NCBI GenBank assembly: GCA_029255685.2
Contig: CM055314.2
Location: 69,948,815-70,012,814 of the forward strand
DNA length: 64,000 nt
Source of the DNA: Silene conica
Lineage: Eukaryota > Streptophyta > Magnoliopsida > Caryophyllales > Caryophyllaceae
Reading direction: 5' to 3'
The notes under the pieces: generated by a model
Seen by the model: the letters and a program-made list of their open reading frames with translations, nothing else
The model's database searches: none
What the model was told of the DNA's origin: nothing
In this document: positions 32,907 through 45,633 of the stretch, piece after piece
Layout of the letters: each line of letters begins with the position of its first letter
Position numbering within the stretch: position 1 is the first letter of the stretch
Translations under genes and position numbers: made by a program

Positions 32907-35900
32907 ATGCCTCCGCGAAGAGATAATGTCGTTAACATCACACAAGAGGAGTTGGACCAACTACGAGCTGAGAATGCGGCTCTAAAGGCCAAACGAATGG
33001 ACTCCGCGAAGATGAGCACAATCATCGCAAGACATCACCCTACCCAATTCACTGGGGAGGGGGAACCTCATCTGTTAGGAGCTTGGTGCCGGGAATTCGA
33101 TAACCTGTTCGAGTTGGTGGACTGCCCTGAAGAGTTGAGGGTAGACCAGGCTGCCCACTATCTGAGGGGTATGGCTGGAGACTGGTGGACCACGAATAAG
33201 GGAGAGCTCCGGGAAGCAGCTACAGAGGGTGGATCCGCGTTTGTTCCGTGGAATGCATTCACGGGGGTTCTGAACGAGGCGTTTCTACCAGAATTCCAAA
33301 AGAGCAAGCTGAGGGAGGAGTTCGACTCATTCCAGATGTCGGAGGACATGACTGTAGAGGTTTACTACAGGAAATTCATCCAGCTGGTACATTACGTGGG
33401 AGATATGGGATTTGACGATGCTATGCTAGCTATGAAATTTGAGAGGGGATTATCAATCGCCATCAAAAAGAGACTGATTGCGGCTCCGCCCACCACCATC
33501 CGTGATATCTATTTAAGGGCTGGGGCGGCGGAGAGGCTTTCAGATATGATCAAGAAGGACAAACAGTCCAAGTCAGAAAAGAGGAAAGCTGAAACAGTAG
33601 CTGAGGGTTCAGGAGCGAAAAAGCAAAGTAATAACAAGTACAGTGGGTATTTCGGGGGTAGTGCCTCTGGTGGTGGAAGGAATCAGAGTGGAGGCAGCTT
33701 CAGGAGTGGAGGTTCTGGCAGTGGTTCCGTAGGAATAGTTTGTTTCGGCTGTGGAAAGACGGGACACAAGCAGGCGGTGTGTCGTTCGTCTGGGGGAAAT
33801 CAGTCCGGGGGCTATCGTACACCTACAGCTGGATACCAGGGACCTCGCACTCAGTCCTATGGCAGCAGTGGCTATCGCACACCCATGACAAACTATGGTG
33901 GGGGTGCGAAGTCTGGAGGCAGCAGCAACTACCAAAGGAACTACAGCAACAACAACAGTCAGAACCGTTCTTATCATAATCAGTACAATGGAGGTGGGAA
34001 CAACAACAAGACGGGGACGACAGGAAATCAGCAGGCTGGGACATCTTCTGCCAGCCAGAGTGGGGTCAAGTCCAGTGGCAAACTCTTTGCCATGGGAAAA
34101 CAGGCTGCTCAGGAGGATGCTCATGTGGTTACTGGTACTTTTCTTGTAAACTCTAGACCTACTTTTGTACTTTTCGATTCCGGTGCCACCCACTCTTTTG
34201 TATCTAGAGACCATGTTAGGATTTTGGGGCTTGAGAGGTTCGACTGGGTCGCAGACTCAGTGACCATACCTTCGGGAGAGTCAGTAGCTTGTAATAGAGT
34301 CTATAGAAGTGTACCCATCAAAATCGGGGAATCAATTTTCTATTGTGACCTCATAGAGTTTCCTCTGGGGGGCTTTGAGGTGATTTTGGGGATGGACTGG
34401 CTAGGGAAGTATCGAGCTTTCATCGACTGTCATCAGAAGAAGATTTCCTTGAAGGGACCTAAGGGAGTGAGGGTGTCTTACAAGGAATATCGAATCAAAC
34501 CAAAACTCAAATTCATTTCTGTCAACACCTTGAAATCTAGCTTGAGGAAAGGAGAAAGCCTGATCTTGTGTCAAATGTGGGATTGTGAGGCTGAGACCCC
34601 CAAGACTAGTGAGATACCTGTGGTACGGGAGTTTGAGGGAGTTTTTCGTGACGACGTTCCGGGGTTACCACCGAGGAGGGAAGTGGAGTTTTCCATTGAC
34701 CTAAAACCAGGGGCTGGACCGATATCTAAATCACCATACCGTATGGGGCCGAAAGAGATGGAGGAGTTGAAGAAGCAATTGGATGAACTAGCCGAGAAAG
34801 GGTTCATCCGACCCAGTGTGTCGCCCTGGGGAGCTCCTGTCTTATTTGTGAAGAAGAAGGATGGGAGTTTGAGGTTGTGTGTTGATTACCGAGAGCTGAA
34901 TAATGTGACCATCAAGAACCGATATCCTTTGCCGAGAATTGACGACTTGTTCGATCAGTTGAGTGGAGCTGGGGTTTTCTCCAAGATTGACTTGAGATCC
35001 GGGTATCATCAGTTGAGAATAAAGGATGAAGACATTCCGAAGACCGCTTTCCGAACGAGGTATGGCCACTATGAATTTGTGGTTATGCCCTTTGGATTGA
35101 CTAATGCTCCAGCCGTGTTCATGGACTTGATGAATCGAGTCTTCATCCCGTATCTCGACAAGTTCGTGGTGGTATTTATCGATGATATCCTGGTATATTC
35201 CAAGAATGCGGAGGAGCACGAAGATCATTTGAGGAAGGTACTTCAGACTTTGGAAGAACATAAACTCAATGCTAAGTTGAGTAAGTGTGAATTCTGGTTG
35301 GAGAAAGTGGCGTTTCTGGGTCATGTCATTTCCAAAGAGGGGGTATCTGTTGACCCTAGTAAAATTGAAGCTGTGACTAAGTGGCAAAGTCCGAAGAATG
35401 TGAGTGAGATCCGAAGTTTTCTGGGGTTAGCAGGTTATTACCGGAGATTCGTCAAAGACTTTTCAAAGATAGCAAAGCCGTTGACGTCATTAATGAGGAA
35501 GGAGAACCGTTTTGTCTGGGATGAGGGTTGTGAGAAGGCCTTCCTGACTCTTAAGGAACGCCTGACAACAGCTCCTATCCTGGCCTTGCCAGTTGGAAGT
35601 GATAATTTTGAAGTATACACTGACGCTTCAAAGCATGGGTTGGGTTGTGTACTAATGCAGAATGGGAGAGTGATCGCGTATGCTTCTCGCCAGTTGAAGA
35701 CCTACGAAGAAAATTACCCGACTCATGATTTGGAATTGGGCGCTGTGGTCTTTGCACTGAAATTGTGGCGTCATTACCTCTATGGAGCCACTTTTAAGGT
35801 GTTTTCTGATCATAAGAGCCTGAAATATATCTACACCCAGAAGGAACTGAACATGAGGCAGAGGAGGTGGATAGAGTTGATCGGAGATTATGATATGCAG

Positions 35901-37511
35901 ATTGTCTACCACGAAGGCAAGGCGAATGTGGTAGCTGACGCTCTAAGTAGGAAGTCAGTACATGCTTTGAGTTGTGCCAGATCGAGAGTGAGGTTGCATG
36001 GCGAACTAAGGGAGATGGGAATCTTCATGATCCGGAAAGGGGATGCCCTGGGTGACTTGACAATGGAGCCTGAGTTGTATGGGGAGATTCGGGAGTTGCA
36101 GCAGAACGATGAGAGAATCCAGAAGTGGCGTTTGATGGTGGAAAATGAAAATGGGGTTGAGGCATCCAAGTTCAGTATTCATACCGACGGTAGTTTGAGG
36201 TTCGGTGGGCGATGGTGTGTACCGAATGTTGAGGAGCTAAAGAAGAAGATCCTGACTGAAGCTCATGCCACTCCTTATTCTGTTCACCCAGGGGGTGATA
36301 AGTTGTATAAGGATCTCAAGAAGACGTTTTGGTGGCCTAATATGAAGAAGGAAGTCGCAGAGTTTGTGTCGAGGTGTTTGACTTGTCAGCGAGTGAAAGG
36401 GGAGCATAAGAGACCTCAAGGGAAAGTTCAACCATTAGATGTGCCAGAATGGAAGTGGGAGAACATTTCGATGGACTTTATCGTGGGGTTGCCTCGAACT
36501 CAGAGGGGCAACAACATGATTTGGGTGATCGTGGATCGTTTAACTAAGTCAGCTCACTTTATTCCCATGAAAGATACCTGGAGTAAAGCTGAATTGGCTA
36601 AGTCATATGTTCAGAATGTGGTCAAACTGCATGGTGTACCCAAGGACATCGTTTCAGATCGAGACTCGAGGTTTATATCCAGATTTTGGCAGGAGTTGCA
36701 GGCTGCTTTGGGTACCCAATTGAAGATGAGTACAGCTTTTCATCCGGCTACTGATGGTCAGACTGAGCGGACGATTCAGACTCTTGAGGATATGTTGAGA
36801 GCTTGTGTACTTGAGTTCGGAGGATCTTGGGAGGATCGACTGGGGTTGATTGAGTTTTCTTATAATAACAGTTATCATGCAAGCATTGGCATGGCCCCTT
36901 TCGAGGCTCTGTACGGGAGGAAGTGTCGGAGCCCTGTGTGTTGGGATGATCGAGCTGATGTTGTGACTTTGGGGCCAGATATGATTCAGGAGATGGTGGA
37001 GCAGGTTCAGATTATTCGACAGAGGATGAGGGCCGCTCAGGATCGACAGAAGAGCTATGCGGATCTGAAAAGGAGCGATATTTCGTTTGAGGCCGGAGAG
37101 AAAGTGCTACTGAAAGTCTCTCCGATGAAAGGTGTGATGAGATTCGGCAAGCGTGGTAAATTGAGTCAGAAATTTATTGGGCCATTTGAGATCTTGGACA
37201 GAGTTGGAGAGGTGGCATATCGCTTAGCTTTGCCTCCAACCCTATCCAAGGTCCATAATGTATTCCATGTGTCTCAGTTGAGGAAATACGTGAGTGATCC
37301 ATCACATGTGCTTCAGCATGAGGTGATTGAAGTGGATGAGCAGTTGGCATACATTGAGACTCCGAAGGAAATCCTGGACAGGAAGGTGCGAAAGACTCGC
37401 AATGGCGAGACGTCCTTGGTGAAAGTCCTGTGGACAAATCATAGTCGGGAGGAGGCTACGTGGGAGTCTGAGGCATCTATGAGGGAGCGTTACCCACATC
37501 TCTTTGGTTGA
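32907..37511 (+). CDS. Gag-Pol polyprotein of the 30061 chromovirus (single frame)
   Basis: One frame of 1534 residues starts [19 protein letters not shown]. In order it shows a Gag domain ([21 protein letters not shown]), a CCHC knuckle ([14 protein letters not shown], near 33740), protease ([10 protein letters not shown], near 34165), RT ([13 protein letters not shown], near 35165), RNase H ([13 protein letters not shown], near 35610), integrase ([35 protein letters not shown]) and a chromodomain-like end ([19 protein letters not shown]). The frame stays open about 60 codons upstream of this ATG, but MPPRR matches the start in the sister family. Gag and Pol in one frame is usual for this group. 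It appears uninterrupted. Confidence 0.93.
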   Translation: MPPRRDNVVNITQEELDQLRAENAALKAKRMDSAKMSTIIARHHPTQFTGEGEPHLLGAWCREFDNLFELVDCPEELRVDQAAHYLRGMAGDWWTTNKGELREAATEGGSAFVPWNAFTGVLNEAFLPEFQKSKLREEFDSFQMSEDMTVEVYYRKFIQLVHYVGDMGFDDAMLAMKFERGLSIAIKKRLIAAPPTTIRDIYLRAGAAERLSDMIKKDKQSKSEKRKAETVAEGSGAKKQSNNKYSGYFGGSASGGGRNQSGGSFRSGGSGSGSVGIVCFGCGKTGHKQAVCRSSGGNQSGGYRTPTAGYQGPRTQSYGSSGYRTPMTNYGGGAKSGGSSNYQRNYSNNNSQNRSYHNQYNGGGNNNKTGTTGNQQAGTSSASQSGVKSSGKLFAMGKQAAQEDAHVVTGTFLVNSRPTFVLFDSGATHSFVSRDHVRILGLERFDWVADSVTIPSGESVACNRVYRSVPIKIGESIFYCDLIEFPLGGFEVILGMDWLGKYRAFIDCHQKKISLKGPKGVRVSYKEYRIKPKLKFISVNTLKSSLRKGESLILCQMWDCEAETPKTSEIPVVREFEGVFRDDVPGLPPRREVEFSIDLKPGAGPISKSPYRMGPKEMEELKKQLDELAEKGFIRPSVSPWGAPVLFVKKKDGSLRLCVDYRELNNVTIKNRYPLPRIDDLFDQLSGAGVFSKIDLRSGYHQLRIKDEDIPKTAFRTRYGHYEFVVMPFGLTNAPAVFMDLMNRVFIPYLDKFVVVFIDDILVYSKNAEEHEDHLRKVLQTLEEHKLNAKLSKCEFWLEKVAFLGHVISKEGVSVDPSKIEAVTKWQSPKNVSEIRSFLGLAGYYRRFVKDFSKIAKPLTSLMRKENRFVWDEGCEKAFLTLKERLTTAPILALPVGSDNFEVYTDASKHGLGCVLMQNGRVIAYASRQLKTYEENYPTHDLELGAVVFALKLWRHYLYGATFKVFSDHKSLKYIYTQKELNMRQRRWIELIGDYDMQIVYHEGKANVVADALSRKSVHALSCARSRVRLHGELREMGIFMIRKGDALGDLTMEPELYGEIRELQQNDERIQKWRLMVENENGVEASKFSIHTDGSLRFGGRWCVPNVEELKKKILTEAHATPYSVHPGGDKLYKDLKKTFWWPNMKKEVAEFVSRCLTCQRVKGEHKRPQGKVQPLDVPEWKWENISMDFIVGLPRTQRGNNMIWVIVDRLTKSAHFIPMKDTWSKAELAKSYVQNVVKLHGVPKDIVSDRDSRFISRFWQELQAALGTQLKMSTAFHPATDGQTERTIQTLEDMLRACVLEFGGSWEDRLGLIEFSYNNSYHASIGMAPFEALYGRKCRSPVCWDDRADVVTLGPDMIQEMVEQVQIIRQRMRAAQDRQKSYADLKRSDISFEAGEKVLLKVSPMKGVMRFGKRGKLSQKFIGPFEILDRVGEVAYRLALPPTLSKVHNVFHVSQLRKYVSDPSHVLQHEVIEVDEQLAYIETPKEILDRKVRKTRNGETSLVKVLWTNHSREEATWESEASMRERYPHLFG

Positions 37512-37514
37512 GGT

Positions 37515-37698
37515 AAGTTACGCGGACGTAACTTTTCTTTAAGGGGGGTGGAATATAACATTCTGTGTTTTTTATCGTGTTTTGAGCAAGTTTTGATGAT
37601 TGCTTTGTTTGTTTGTGTTCCAAGTCGTTTGAGTTGGTTGTTTTGTCACCTAAGTGTGGTAGAACTTCGGGACGAAGTTCTTTTTAAGGAGGGAAGAC
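37515..37698 (+). other. Two hairpin + polypurine modules before the 3' LTR
   Basis: Just after the stop, AAGTTACG-CGGA-CGTAACTT (37515-37534) precedes a G-rich tract (37541-37553). About 110 bp on, GAACTTCG-GGA-CGAAGTTC (37662-37680) precedes AAGGAGGGAAGAC (37686-37698), which abuts the LTR. The second tract is the working polypurine tract by position. Confidence 0.85.
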
Positions 37699-40002
37699 TG
37701 TAATACCTCGTTTTTTTTAGTTTCTTTTATTTTAAATCATTCGTTTATAAGCTTACTCGTACCCGTTTTATACGAGTTGTTTTGGACTTAAGAGAGACTC
37801 GAATGTGGAACTTAGCTACCATAACATAATTTTGGTAATACGTAGTTGTTGGGGTTCGAACCTAGGACCCATGGCAGCTCGGCCATGGGCCTCGTTATGC
37901 GTGCAAAAGTCTAGGACAGCCCACGTTTTATTATTTTGCTAACCCTATTTTTTTTACAAAGTTCCTCAAGCCGTCATTTTTAAACAAGCACTATAACCTA
38001 ATCTAGCCTATCTACCATACAAACTCCTCATAGACTGACAGCCGACATAGCATACTATACAAAGGTGGTGGTCACGGTGGTCTTAGGGTGCTAGGTGTGC
38101 GTCGATTTGGGCCAGAAAAGAGGTGAGCACAGCACGTTTCTCCTTATTCTGCCGTATCTGTTGCGTTTTATGTTAAGTTTGAACCTTGGGTTGTCTTTGT
38201 TAGAGTCTGGTCGTTAAGGGTTTATAGTCTATGGTGTCTGGGGTGGTGTCTGGGCTGTGGTCACGTCCTTGTCAACCACCGTACATCACCTGTAAAGGTG
38301 GTCTTCAGGGGTGTCGAGGGTCTGTTGGTTTTGTGAATGTAACAGGTCTGTTTTGTTAATGCTTTGTTGGTGATAACGTCTTTGGCATACAACTCGTTGT
38401 GGGTGATGACAGGGGAGGAAGGATAGACGGGGGTCAGATGGGGTGTGTGGTGGTTGTCAGGGTGGTTCGTGTGGTGTTTACAGTGTCGCGTGGTGGGGTT
38501 CGTTTCATAGTCTGTTTTCGTTTTCCTGTGTGTTGGTTGTTGGTCAGGATGTTGGGGGTGGCACCACCGCTGACTCGGGGGAGGTCGGTGCGGTGGTACC
38601 ACCAAGTCAGGGTGTCTGGTGTCGGGGAATGGCTGTGGTGTCGTGGGGGGAGTCGTCTGGTGGCTGTAAAGAGGGTCGACAGGGGTAGTTTTCCAGGCTG
38701 GTCGGCTGCTGGTGGGGTGAACCAGGCCTGGTGTTGGCCCTGGTTCGTTGTGTCGAGGGTGGTCGGAGGGTTGGATGATGGCTGTGACGGCAGGTGGTGG
38801 TTCTGGGTACAAGGGCTGGTGGTTGTTGGTGGCCGTGGAGGGTTTTGGTGGTGTTAGAAGTGTAGGTGTAGTCGTGAGTCGGGTTGTTTGAGGGGCGGCT
38901 GTTTCGTGTTTCAAGTTCATTCTTTATTATTAATATTATTATTATCATTATTATTAGTTTTATTATTTTGATTGTTGGTTTTAGTATTTTGGTTATTATG
39001 AGGAAATCTTATATTTATGGCAAATCTAATTGATATTTATGGGGTAGTATTGTATTTGTGGTAAAGTTTAGATTTGAATTTCAAAACCCAAGTGTTTAAT
39101 TATTTTTAGAAAGTTACTATTTTTAGAAGCTACTATATTTAGAAAGTTACTATTTTGGGTAACTCGGTTGTTGGGGAAACTTTCTAAATATAGGAAGTGT
39201 CTATAAATAGAATGTGTGTGCATGTTATACGAGAATTAGGAAAGTATTAATTAAAGTAATACTTATCTAGGTGGAAGCTTCCGTGTGGAGCATTTTTTTA
39301 GAAGCAATCGCGCAGTTATCTTTCTTCTACAGCTTTGAGGTAGGGGAAACTACTAACGCTTGATGATGTGTAAACCGTTCATAATTGATATCAAACATGT
39401 TGTTATATATTTCCATGTGATCTTTATATTGTGCATTCATATAATACTGTGCTAACGATGAGGCGATGATATGATGGGTCTTGTGATTGGTGCGGAGATA
39501 ATGGGTCTTGTGATTGGTGTGGAGATAATGGGTCTTGTGATTGGCGTGGAGATAATGGGTCTTGTGATTGGTGCGGAGGTATTGGGTCTTGTGATTCGGA
39601 GTGGAGATGATCAACTTTCTATTTTTAGTAATATGGTTTGTTTACAGTTTTACTCTACTCAACCTCGTGGTTGACCCTGTGTATTCGTGATCACCTGTGA
39701 TGAACCAATTATTGGGGAGCAGACTGACAGGTATAAAGACAATGAGAGCATCTGGGAAGGGAGAAGCATGGACCCGAACCTGTTAGAGTCTAGACCACGT
39801 GATAGTAGTCAATGAGTTGTACTTTTACTTTTGTCAGAACAGTTTTCTATTTGGTTCTGTAAGAACATGTATTGACTTTAAATTAAATATAAAGTACTGT
39901 TTGTCTTCCTTTGTAACTACTGCCTCGGGAAACCGAGATGGTAACACCTTTATTTATCTGAGGAGTCCTAGTTCAGGCCCTTAAATAAATGGGGGTGTTA
40001 CA
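37699..40002 (+). repeat. 3' LTR of the 30061 chromovirus
   Basis: It is almost identical to the 5' LTR, including the G/T-rich zone and the 27-bp repeats (39468-39607). It ends in TGTTACA before the duplicated gtaat. Confidence 0.94.
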
Positions 40003-41284
40003 GTAATTCCGCTGGAAATGTGGCTTGACCAATAATAATCGGAACATCCCTATGGGACGAAGAGCAGGAAAACACGTCTCCAGAAGGTAAGGAAATGGAA
40101 GTCTCCTCAACCAATGAAGACTCAAGAGCTAAACGGTCTGCGAACTGAGTCGATATAAATGAAAGAGAAGCTCCAATATCGAACAAAATAAGGCACTCAG
40201 CGCCAAGAACAGAAAAGATACCGGCAACAATGTCTGGATGAGCCTCAGCCTCAGCCCTAGTCATCAAAAAAATCTTCCCTTTCGGCTTTCCTCCCTTAGT
40301 CGCTGCAGCAGCAGTGGCATCCTTGCCAAGTGCGGTGTTCCTCTCAGGACACTCATAAGACTTATGCCCAAATCCATTGCAAGTGTAGCACTTGAAAGCA
40401 TTCTTGAAACAATCAAAACCCGGATGAGAAGGTTTACCACAATGGTGGCAAACACTAGGAGATGTGTCGGTGTGAACAATGGTCTTAGCAACCGGAGCAG
40501 AGAACCTCTCAAACCGCTTCTTCTGAGAAGAAGGCGAAGACGTAGAAGGAACAAACGGTCTCTTCCCCTGGTACACTGATCTCTGGTGAGGAGTCACACT
40601 AGAAGTAGCAGCTCGGGTCTCAGCATCTATGGCACGAATAGAACTCTCGGCCCAAATAGCATCATCATATACCTCCACAAAAGAAGTCGAGTCACGACGA
40701 ACCATACTCTCGATGCGCGGTCCTAACTTCCCACGGTAAAAGTAGACTCTCTCGGCCTCATCTCTGACAAACCTCGATGCAAAATGAGCAAGTTGGTTGA
40801 ATCGGTCGGTAAACTCCTAAACTGACATCTTACCCTGCTTCAAATCCATGAATTCTTTGAGTCGCTGTGATCTGAGCTCCTTAGGATAAAACCTCGTCTC
40901 GAGCTTATCCTTAAAAGCCTCCCAATCGAACTAAGGATCAAAAGTGAAAGTCGGTGCGGTCAATGCCCACCATCTATTGGCCTCAAGGGTCAGAAAGTGA
41001 GTGGCTAGCCGCACTCTATCCTCTCTACCCACCGAATACATGGTAAAGCTCTTTTCCATCTCCCTGAACCACTCGGTAAGAGCTACTGGATCAACCTCGC
41101 CTCCATAAGTCTTCACGTGGCTCCTGGACATTTGGGATGTTATCCAAGAGAAGCTACCAGGACGATTGGCCTCATTGCCTGGCGGTGGAGGAGGTGGAAC
41201 ATTCCCTGCTTGCTGTCTTTGGTTCTCAAGCAACTGATGAAGTGCTTGCATTATAGTGTTCTTAGCAGCCGTGGTTCTCACCAT
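40003..41284 (-). pseudogene. Gag and protease part of the 23931-44359 chromovirus
   Basis: From the right on the minus strand: a Gag start with a proline run (VPPPPPPGNEANRPG), the Gag core (LTEWFREMEKSFTMY, FLTLEANRWWALT), a CCHC knuckle (CYTCNGFGHKSYEC, near 40370) preceded by another Cys/His cluster (CHHCGKPSHPGFDC), and a protease active-site region (LFDIGASLSF, near 40175). A fossil, separated from the rest of Pol by the inserted element. Confidence 0.87.
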
Positions 41285-41437
41285 CCTTCAAAAGAGAAAA
41301 CAAGTGTTAACTTAGCAATTAGCAATCACAAATAGACTACAATATAAATCCTTAGATCTACCCATCTCTCATTCATTATTTGTTTATTTGGTCAAGTTAA
41401 GGTTGGGGGTCACATGAGTGCGTCGGGAGCAATAATG

Positions 41438-41449
41438 CTCTGATACCAA
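41438..41449 (-). other. Primer binding site, initiator tRNA-Met (minus strand)
   Basis: The plus strand reads GCTCTGATACCA, so the minus strand carries TGGTATCAGAGC, two bases from the LTR at 41452. It fixes the minus-strand orientation of the element. Confidence 0.92.
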
Positions 41450-41451
41450 CT

Positions 41452-44359
41452 GTAAAACCCCTCGCGAAAGCGGAAATATAAACATACAAAAGTACTAAAA
41501 ATGCAGCGGAATTGAAACTTTTTAACGTAACCAACATGCGAGAAGAATTAAAACTGAAACTGAAAACTGAAATAGATAAGTATACTGTCTAAGTACGAAA
41601 CGAAATATGTACAACAGCCTGGGATGGAACATCCCTACAGGCACCAACCAAAAACTGTATCAAAACTAAGAGTCCAGCTAAACGATATAAGTGTAAGTCA
41701 TATGATGACAACAGGATCATCACTCGCTAGCTCTCTCGTGAACCCTGCCAACCTGCATGTACCTACATACATGAAAACATGTATGCCACAATCAGTGGGG
41801 AGTGACTAGAGTTCTCCTAGCCACCTTTTGTAACGACACGTAACACATAAAGCAATACAGAATACTCAAACATATATAAACATGTGAAGCATAAACAACT
41901 CATCAACTGTTCTCATACTATCATGCAAACTCTAATGCACGGCTCTCAACCAACTTCATAAACCGTTAGGAAGGAGAGCCGGTTTCCCTACTGGTTACCC
42001 AGTCGGGGGTCTTTCAGTCCAACTATTTATGAAACTGATCTTAGAGTCATCCAATGCCTTGGATGAACAATAACAAAGTCAAGCATTAACATCAACATCT
42101 ATATCTGACACTATACCAACTCCAGGCAAGCAGATAAAACTCAGCAAGTATAAGGTTCAGCGGTCAACTTAAAACATAACCTACATACTAATCATTCAGC
42201 AAGTGTAAAGGTTCAGCGGTCAACTTAAGACATAACCTAAACACCAAAACATTCAGCAAACAAGGACTCAGAGGCCAACTTAAGGCATGGACCTGCCAAT
42301 CAGCAAGACACTAGACTCAGCGGCCAACTTAAGGGATAGACTAGCATCCAAAAGTAAAGGACTCAGAGGCCAGCTTAAGGCATGTCCCTTCACCACATCA
42401 CAAGATACTAAACTCAGAGGCCAGCTTAAGGCATGTTTTAGCATCAAACATCTGCACTCCGGGTGAGGTGTTACGACCTAAATGCCCCGTTGTGCAGCTG
42501 CTCTACTCGTCAGACTCAGAGGCCAACTTAAGGCATGTTCCAACGCGATCACCACAAACATGTCTGGACTCAGAGGCCAGCTTAAGGCATGTCCCAGACA
42601 CGACAAACATACACATATAGGGCTCAGAGGCCAGCTTAAGGCATATCCCCATAGATGGCAAACAGCTCACGTATTAAGTTCAGAGGCCAGCTTAAGGCAT
42701 AACTTAATACGCATCAACACAATATCATCCAAGTCTATGAACTAGTCTATAGTTCTACTTTTCTTAACTTCTAACCAACACTTAATTGACCCCGGGAACT
42801 AAGTTGAGGGAGAGCCGGTTTCCCTTTCGGTTACCCGACTGGGGGGTCTCTATCCTCACTCCATTCCCGAACCCAATATATTGTCGCCCGTCCTCCGGGG
42901 ACCTCAATTACATATCAAAGATACAAGGAACGAGTTCCAATCAAAACTGATTAACCGTTTAAAAGTTACGAACGATTCACTAATTAAAACAAGCTACATG
43001 GGTTCCCAGCCGGTCGGCCGGCTGCCGGTCCACCGGGTGGCAACCCAGCCCAGCTTTCCTTTCTTTAAAAATCAACAGCACAAAGGACTCCCAGCCGGTC
43101 GGCAGGCAGCCGGTCGGCCGGCTGGGAACCCAAATCCTAGGTTCTCAACATTCGCAACCCACACCCTAAATGCACTCCCAGCCGGCTGGCAGGCGGCCGG
43201 TCTGCCGGCGGGGCTCCCTATTCTTATGGTCTCGAAAAAAATACGCAAAACAACACAAAGAGACCACCAGCCGGTCGGCAGGCAGCCGGTCGGCCGGCTG
43301 GCAGTCCAAAGCTAAATTCCTTCACAATTCGTAAAACTAACTAAAGACGCTCCCAGCCGGTCGACCGGCGGCCGGTCGGTCGACCGGCTCAGAGAGCCTG
43401 TTCGCCAATATCGTGTTTCCCAGCCACTTCAAAAACCAATAAATCGACACCAATTCTTATGAATCGTTACCAATGAAGTTTACCCAACATTATAAATCAT
43501 CCAATACTACTTATCTAACAGCAAACAAACCACAAAACAATCCTCAAACGATTATACAATGTATCCGCCTTAACTTTGTGAAAAACTGAAAATAAGCTTA
43601 TGAACATGTAACAACATCACAAGGCATGAATTCAACAAGTATGAACAATCCTAATAATGTTACTAAGTCCCTTAAACATCATTCTTAAACAAAAATCAGA
43701 AACATTAGGAAGAACACATCAAAACTTGCTAATATTCACAATAAGGCTGAGTTTCTAATTATCGTCACCTTAAATGCAATCCGGCTTAAAGATCCTCCTC
43801 TACCACGAAGCTATCAACTTCCGGGTCGTCCAAGCCCACGCCTACAAGCACGAAAAACGATGTTAACGGAGTAAAAACGGAGTAAAAACGGAATTAGGCA
43901 AAACAGCCCAATTTTCGAAGTCGATGAAATGCAAAACGAAAGTGATAGATGGCTTGGAAATTAAACGAGGATTCCGAAAATGTTATTATTACCTTAAACG
44001 GTAGACGGATGATGAAGAAAAGAGCAAAAGAAGATGATATTAATGGAGGTTTTTGTGTGAAATGTGTTTACAGTGAAAGAGTTTTGAAGGAGATGAATAT
44101 GACGACATTAGAGTCTTTAAGGGTTTAAGTAAGTGTCCTTTCCGTTTAAAATAAAACGGGTTAGGATACTTGAACGGGTTTTTAAGTTGGGAACTTAAGT
44201 TTACCAAGTTTGTATTCGTCTTAAGGACTTAAGGTTCTTAAGACGGATCTTACTATTTATGTAAAATATTCCACAATAAATTATTAAAATATCATTTTAT
44301 TACTTAAAATAATTTAAAACGCTTAAAAAATAGATTTTACGAAAATACGGGATGTTACA
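41452..44359 (-). repeat. 5' LTR of the 23931-44359 chromovirus
   Basis: A second copy of the 2.9-kb LTR, ending at 44359 before the duplicated tacac. It contains the stem-loop array (about 42147-42711) and the CAGCCGG palindrome cluster (43007-43389). Unit numbers in the cluster differ slightly from the 3' LTR. Confidence 0.92.
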
Positions 44360-44878
44360 TACACGTTTTAAGAAATCGTGCCATAATACACGACTTTCCA
44401 AACAGCTTCAAACACGATCTAGATTTATATTATTTTGACAAATAAGTTAAATATAAATTTTTTAGTTATTTAGAAATAAATAAATCATAAGAAAATTATT
44501 TATTCCTTTTTAACTAAAGATATTTTATATTAACCCATTAAGATTAATAATTCCATATTCTAAAAATAGAATACCAATTAAACATTAATTGTTCACGACA
44601 ACTTTTTTAGAAACGGAAATCGTTTCAACCACCACATATATCTCGATTATTTCTTCTATATGGAGTTATATAGCAACGAGCTATACTTTGAACCAATCTT
44701 ATACTAAAGTTATAGTTGATAAGTATAACTTTAGTTCATTATGTGCGCTTGCGATTTTCTTTCAATCTTCGATTTAGTTAATCCATTGACTAACATACTT
44801 GAATCTTTTATGCTTGATTGATTAGATCTTGTTACTAATATTCTATACAGTTAGCACACGATTATACGCACGAGTATA

Positions 44879-44916
<38 letters not shown>
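44879..44916. repeat. (AT)n microsatellite in the copia LTR
   Basis: About 18 AT units in a row inside the SIRE-type LTR. Confidence 0.9.
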
Positions 44917-44919
<3 letters not shown>

Positions 44920-44984
44920 TAGACTTGTCATTATCAAAACATAAACATATATACTTAATATATATTTGAATATATGGTTCAACA

Positions 44985-44997
44985 AATTCCCCTTTTT
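44985..44997 (-). other. Polypurine tract of the SIRE-type element
   Basis: The minus strand reads AAAAAGGGGAATT directly before the LTR start TGTTGAACC, preceded by CATCATC. This layout is usual in SIRE elements. Confidence 0.8.
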
Positions 44998-45633
44998 GAT
45001 GATGACAAGTCTTTCTTAGATTTGTGTCTAAGTGTACGTTCCCCCTCAATATAATAATGGTCATTTATAGCAAAGATTTACTTAGGGTTTCTATCTTCTA
45101 TCTAACTCATATCCTTTAAGAACCCTAAGAGACAATGAATTACGACAAGGAGCAAGCTTAGGCAGATTCTAATCTAAGTCGCATTTTTCCCCCTCTTGAC
45201 ATCATCGAAAAGATGAGAACAAAGACATGAAACGACTAGAATAATATACGACGAAACATAAGCAAGCATGTAAGACGAGGTAAAAGATATGAACACACAT
45301 AATATCATACAAGCATATACGAATGTGAGAAAATATACACAACATATCCGAAAATACTAAAGCCAATGGGCCGAATATTTAACAAAGTTTTTAGAAAAGT
45401 GGGCCGGCTAGGGTAAGGTCATATTGGGCCAGGAAAAAGATAGTAAAAGAGTTTGGGCCATAAGCAAAATAGGATATAGGGAATCCGAGGAAGGCAAAAC
45501 ACAACATGCCTCAGATTCATTGGGCCAGTAGGTTAGTTGGGCCACAAATATAGCAAGAGTTTTATAAGTCCACCACCGGACTTAGCAATAACAACAACCG
45601 AAAACGAGTTTAAACATCAACTGAAACAGAGTA

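Larger units (their letters stand above)
30061..40002 (+). mobile_element. Tekay-type Ty3/gypsy chromovirus, looks whole and very young
   Basis: LTRs of 2305 bp (30061-32365) and 2304 bp (37699-40002) differ at only about five positions by eye (roughly 0.2%), suggesting insertion within the last couple of hundred thousand years at usual plant rates. The target duplication gtaat lies at 30056-30060 and 40003-40007. PBS for initiator tRNA-Met, one long gag-pol frame, a hairpin and a polypurine tract are all present. It sits in the pol region of the minus-strand chromovirus. Confidence 0.95.
23931..44359 (-). mobile_element. Ty3/gypsy chromovirus inside the copia LTR
   Basis: LTRs at 23931-26836 (3') and 41452-44359 (5'), about 2.9 kb each, are flanked by the target duplication tacac (23926-23930 and 44360-44364). 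The PBS for initiator tRNA-Met lies at 41438-41449. Minus-strand gag, protease, RT, RNase H, integrase and chromodomain-like end follow in gypsy order. A younger element (30061-40002) sits between protease and the rest. Without it the element is about 10.5 kb. LTRs differ by roughly 1-2% by eye, so it is older than its passenger. It is broken by that insertion and a handful of other lesions. Confidence 0.92.
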
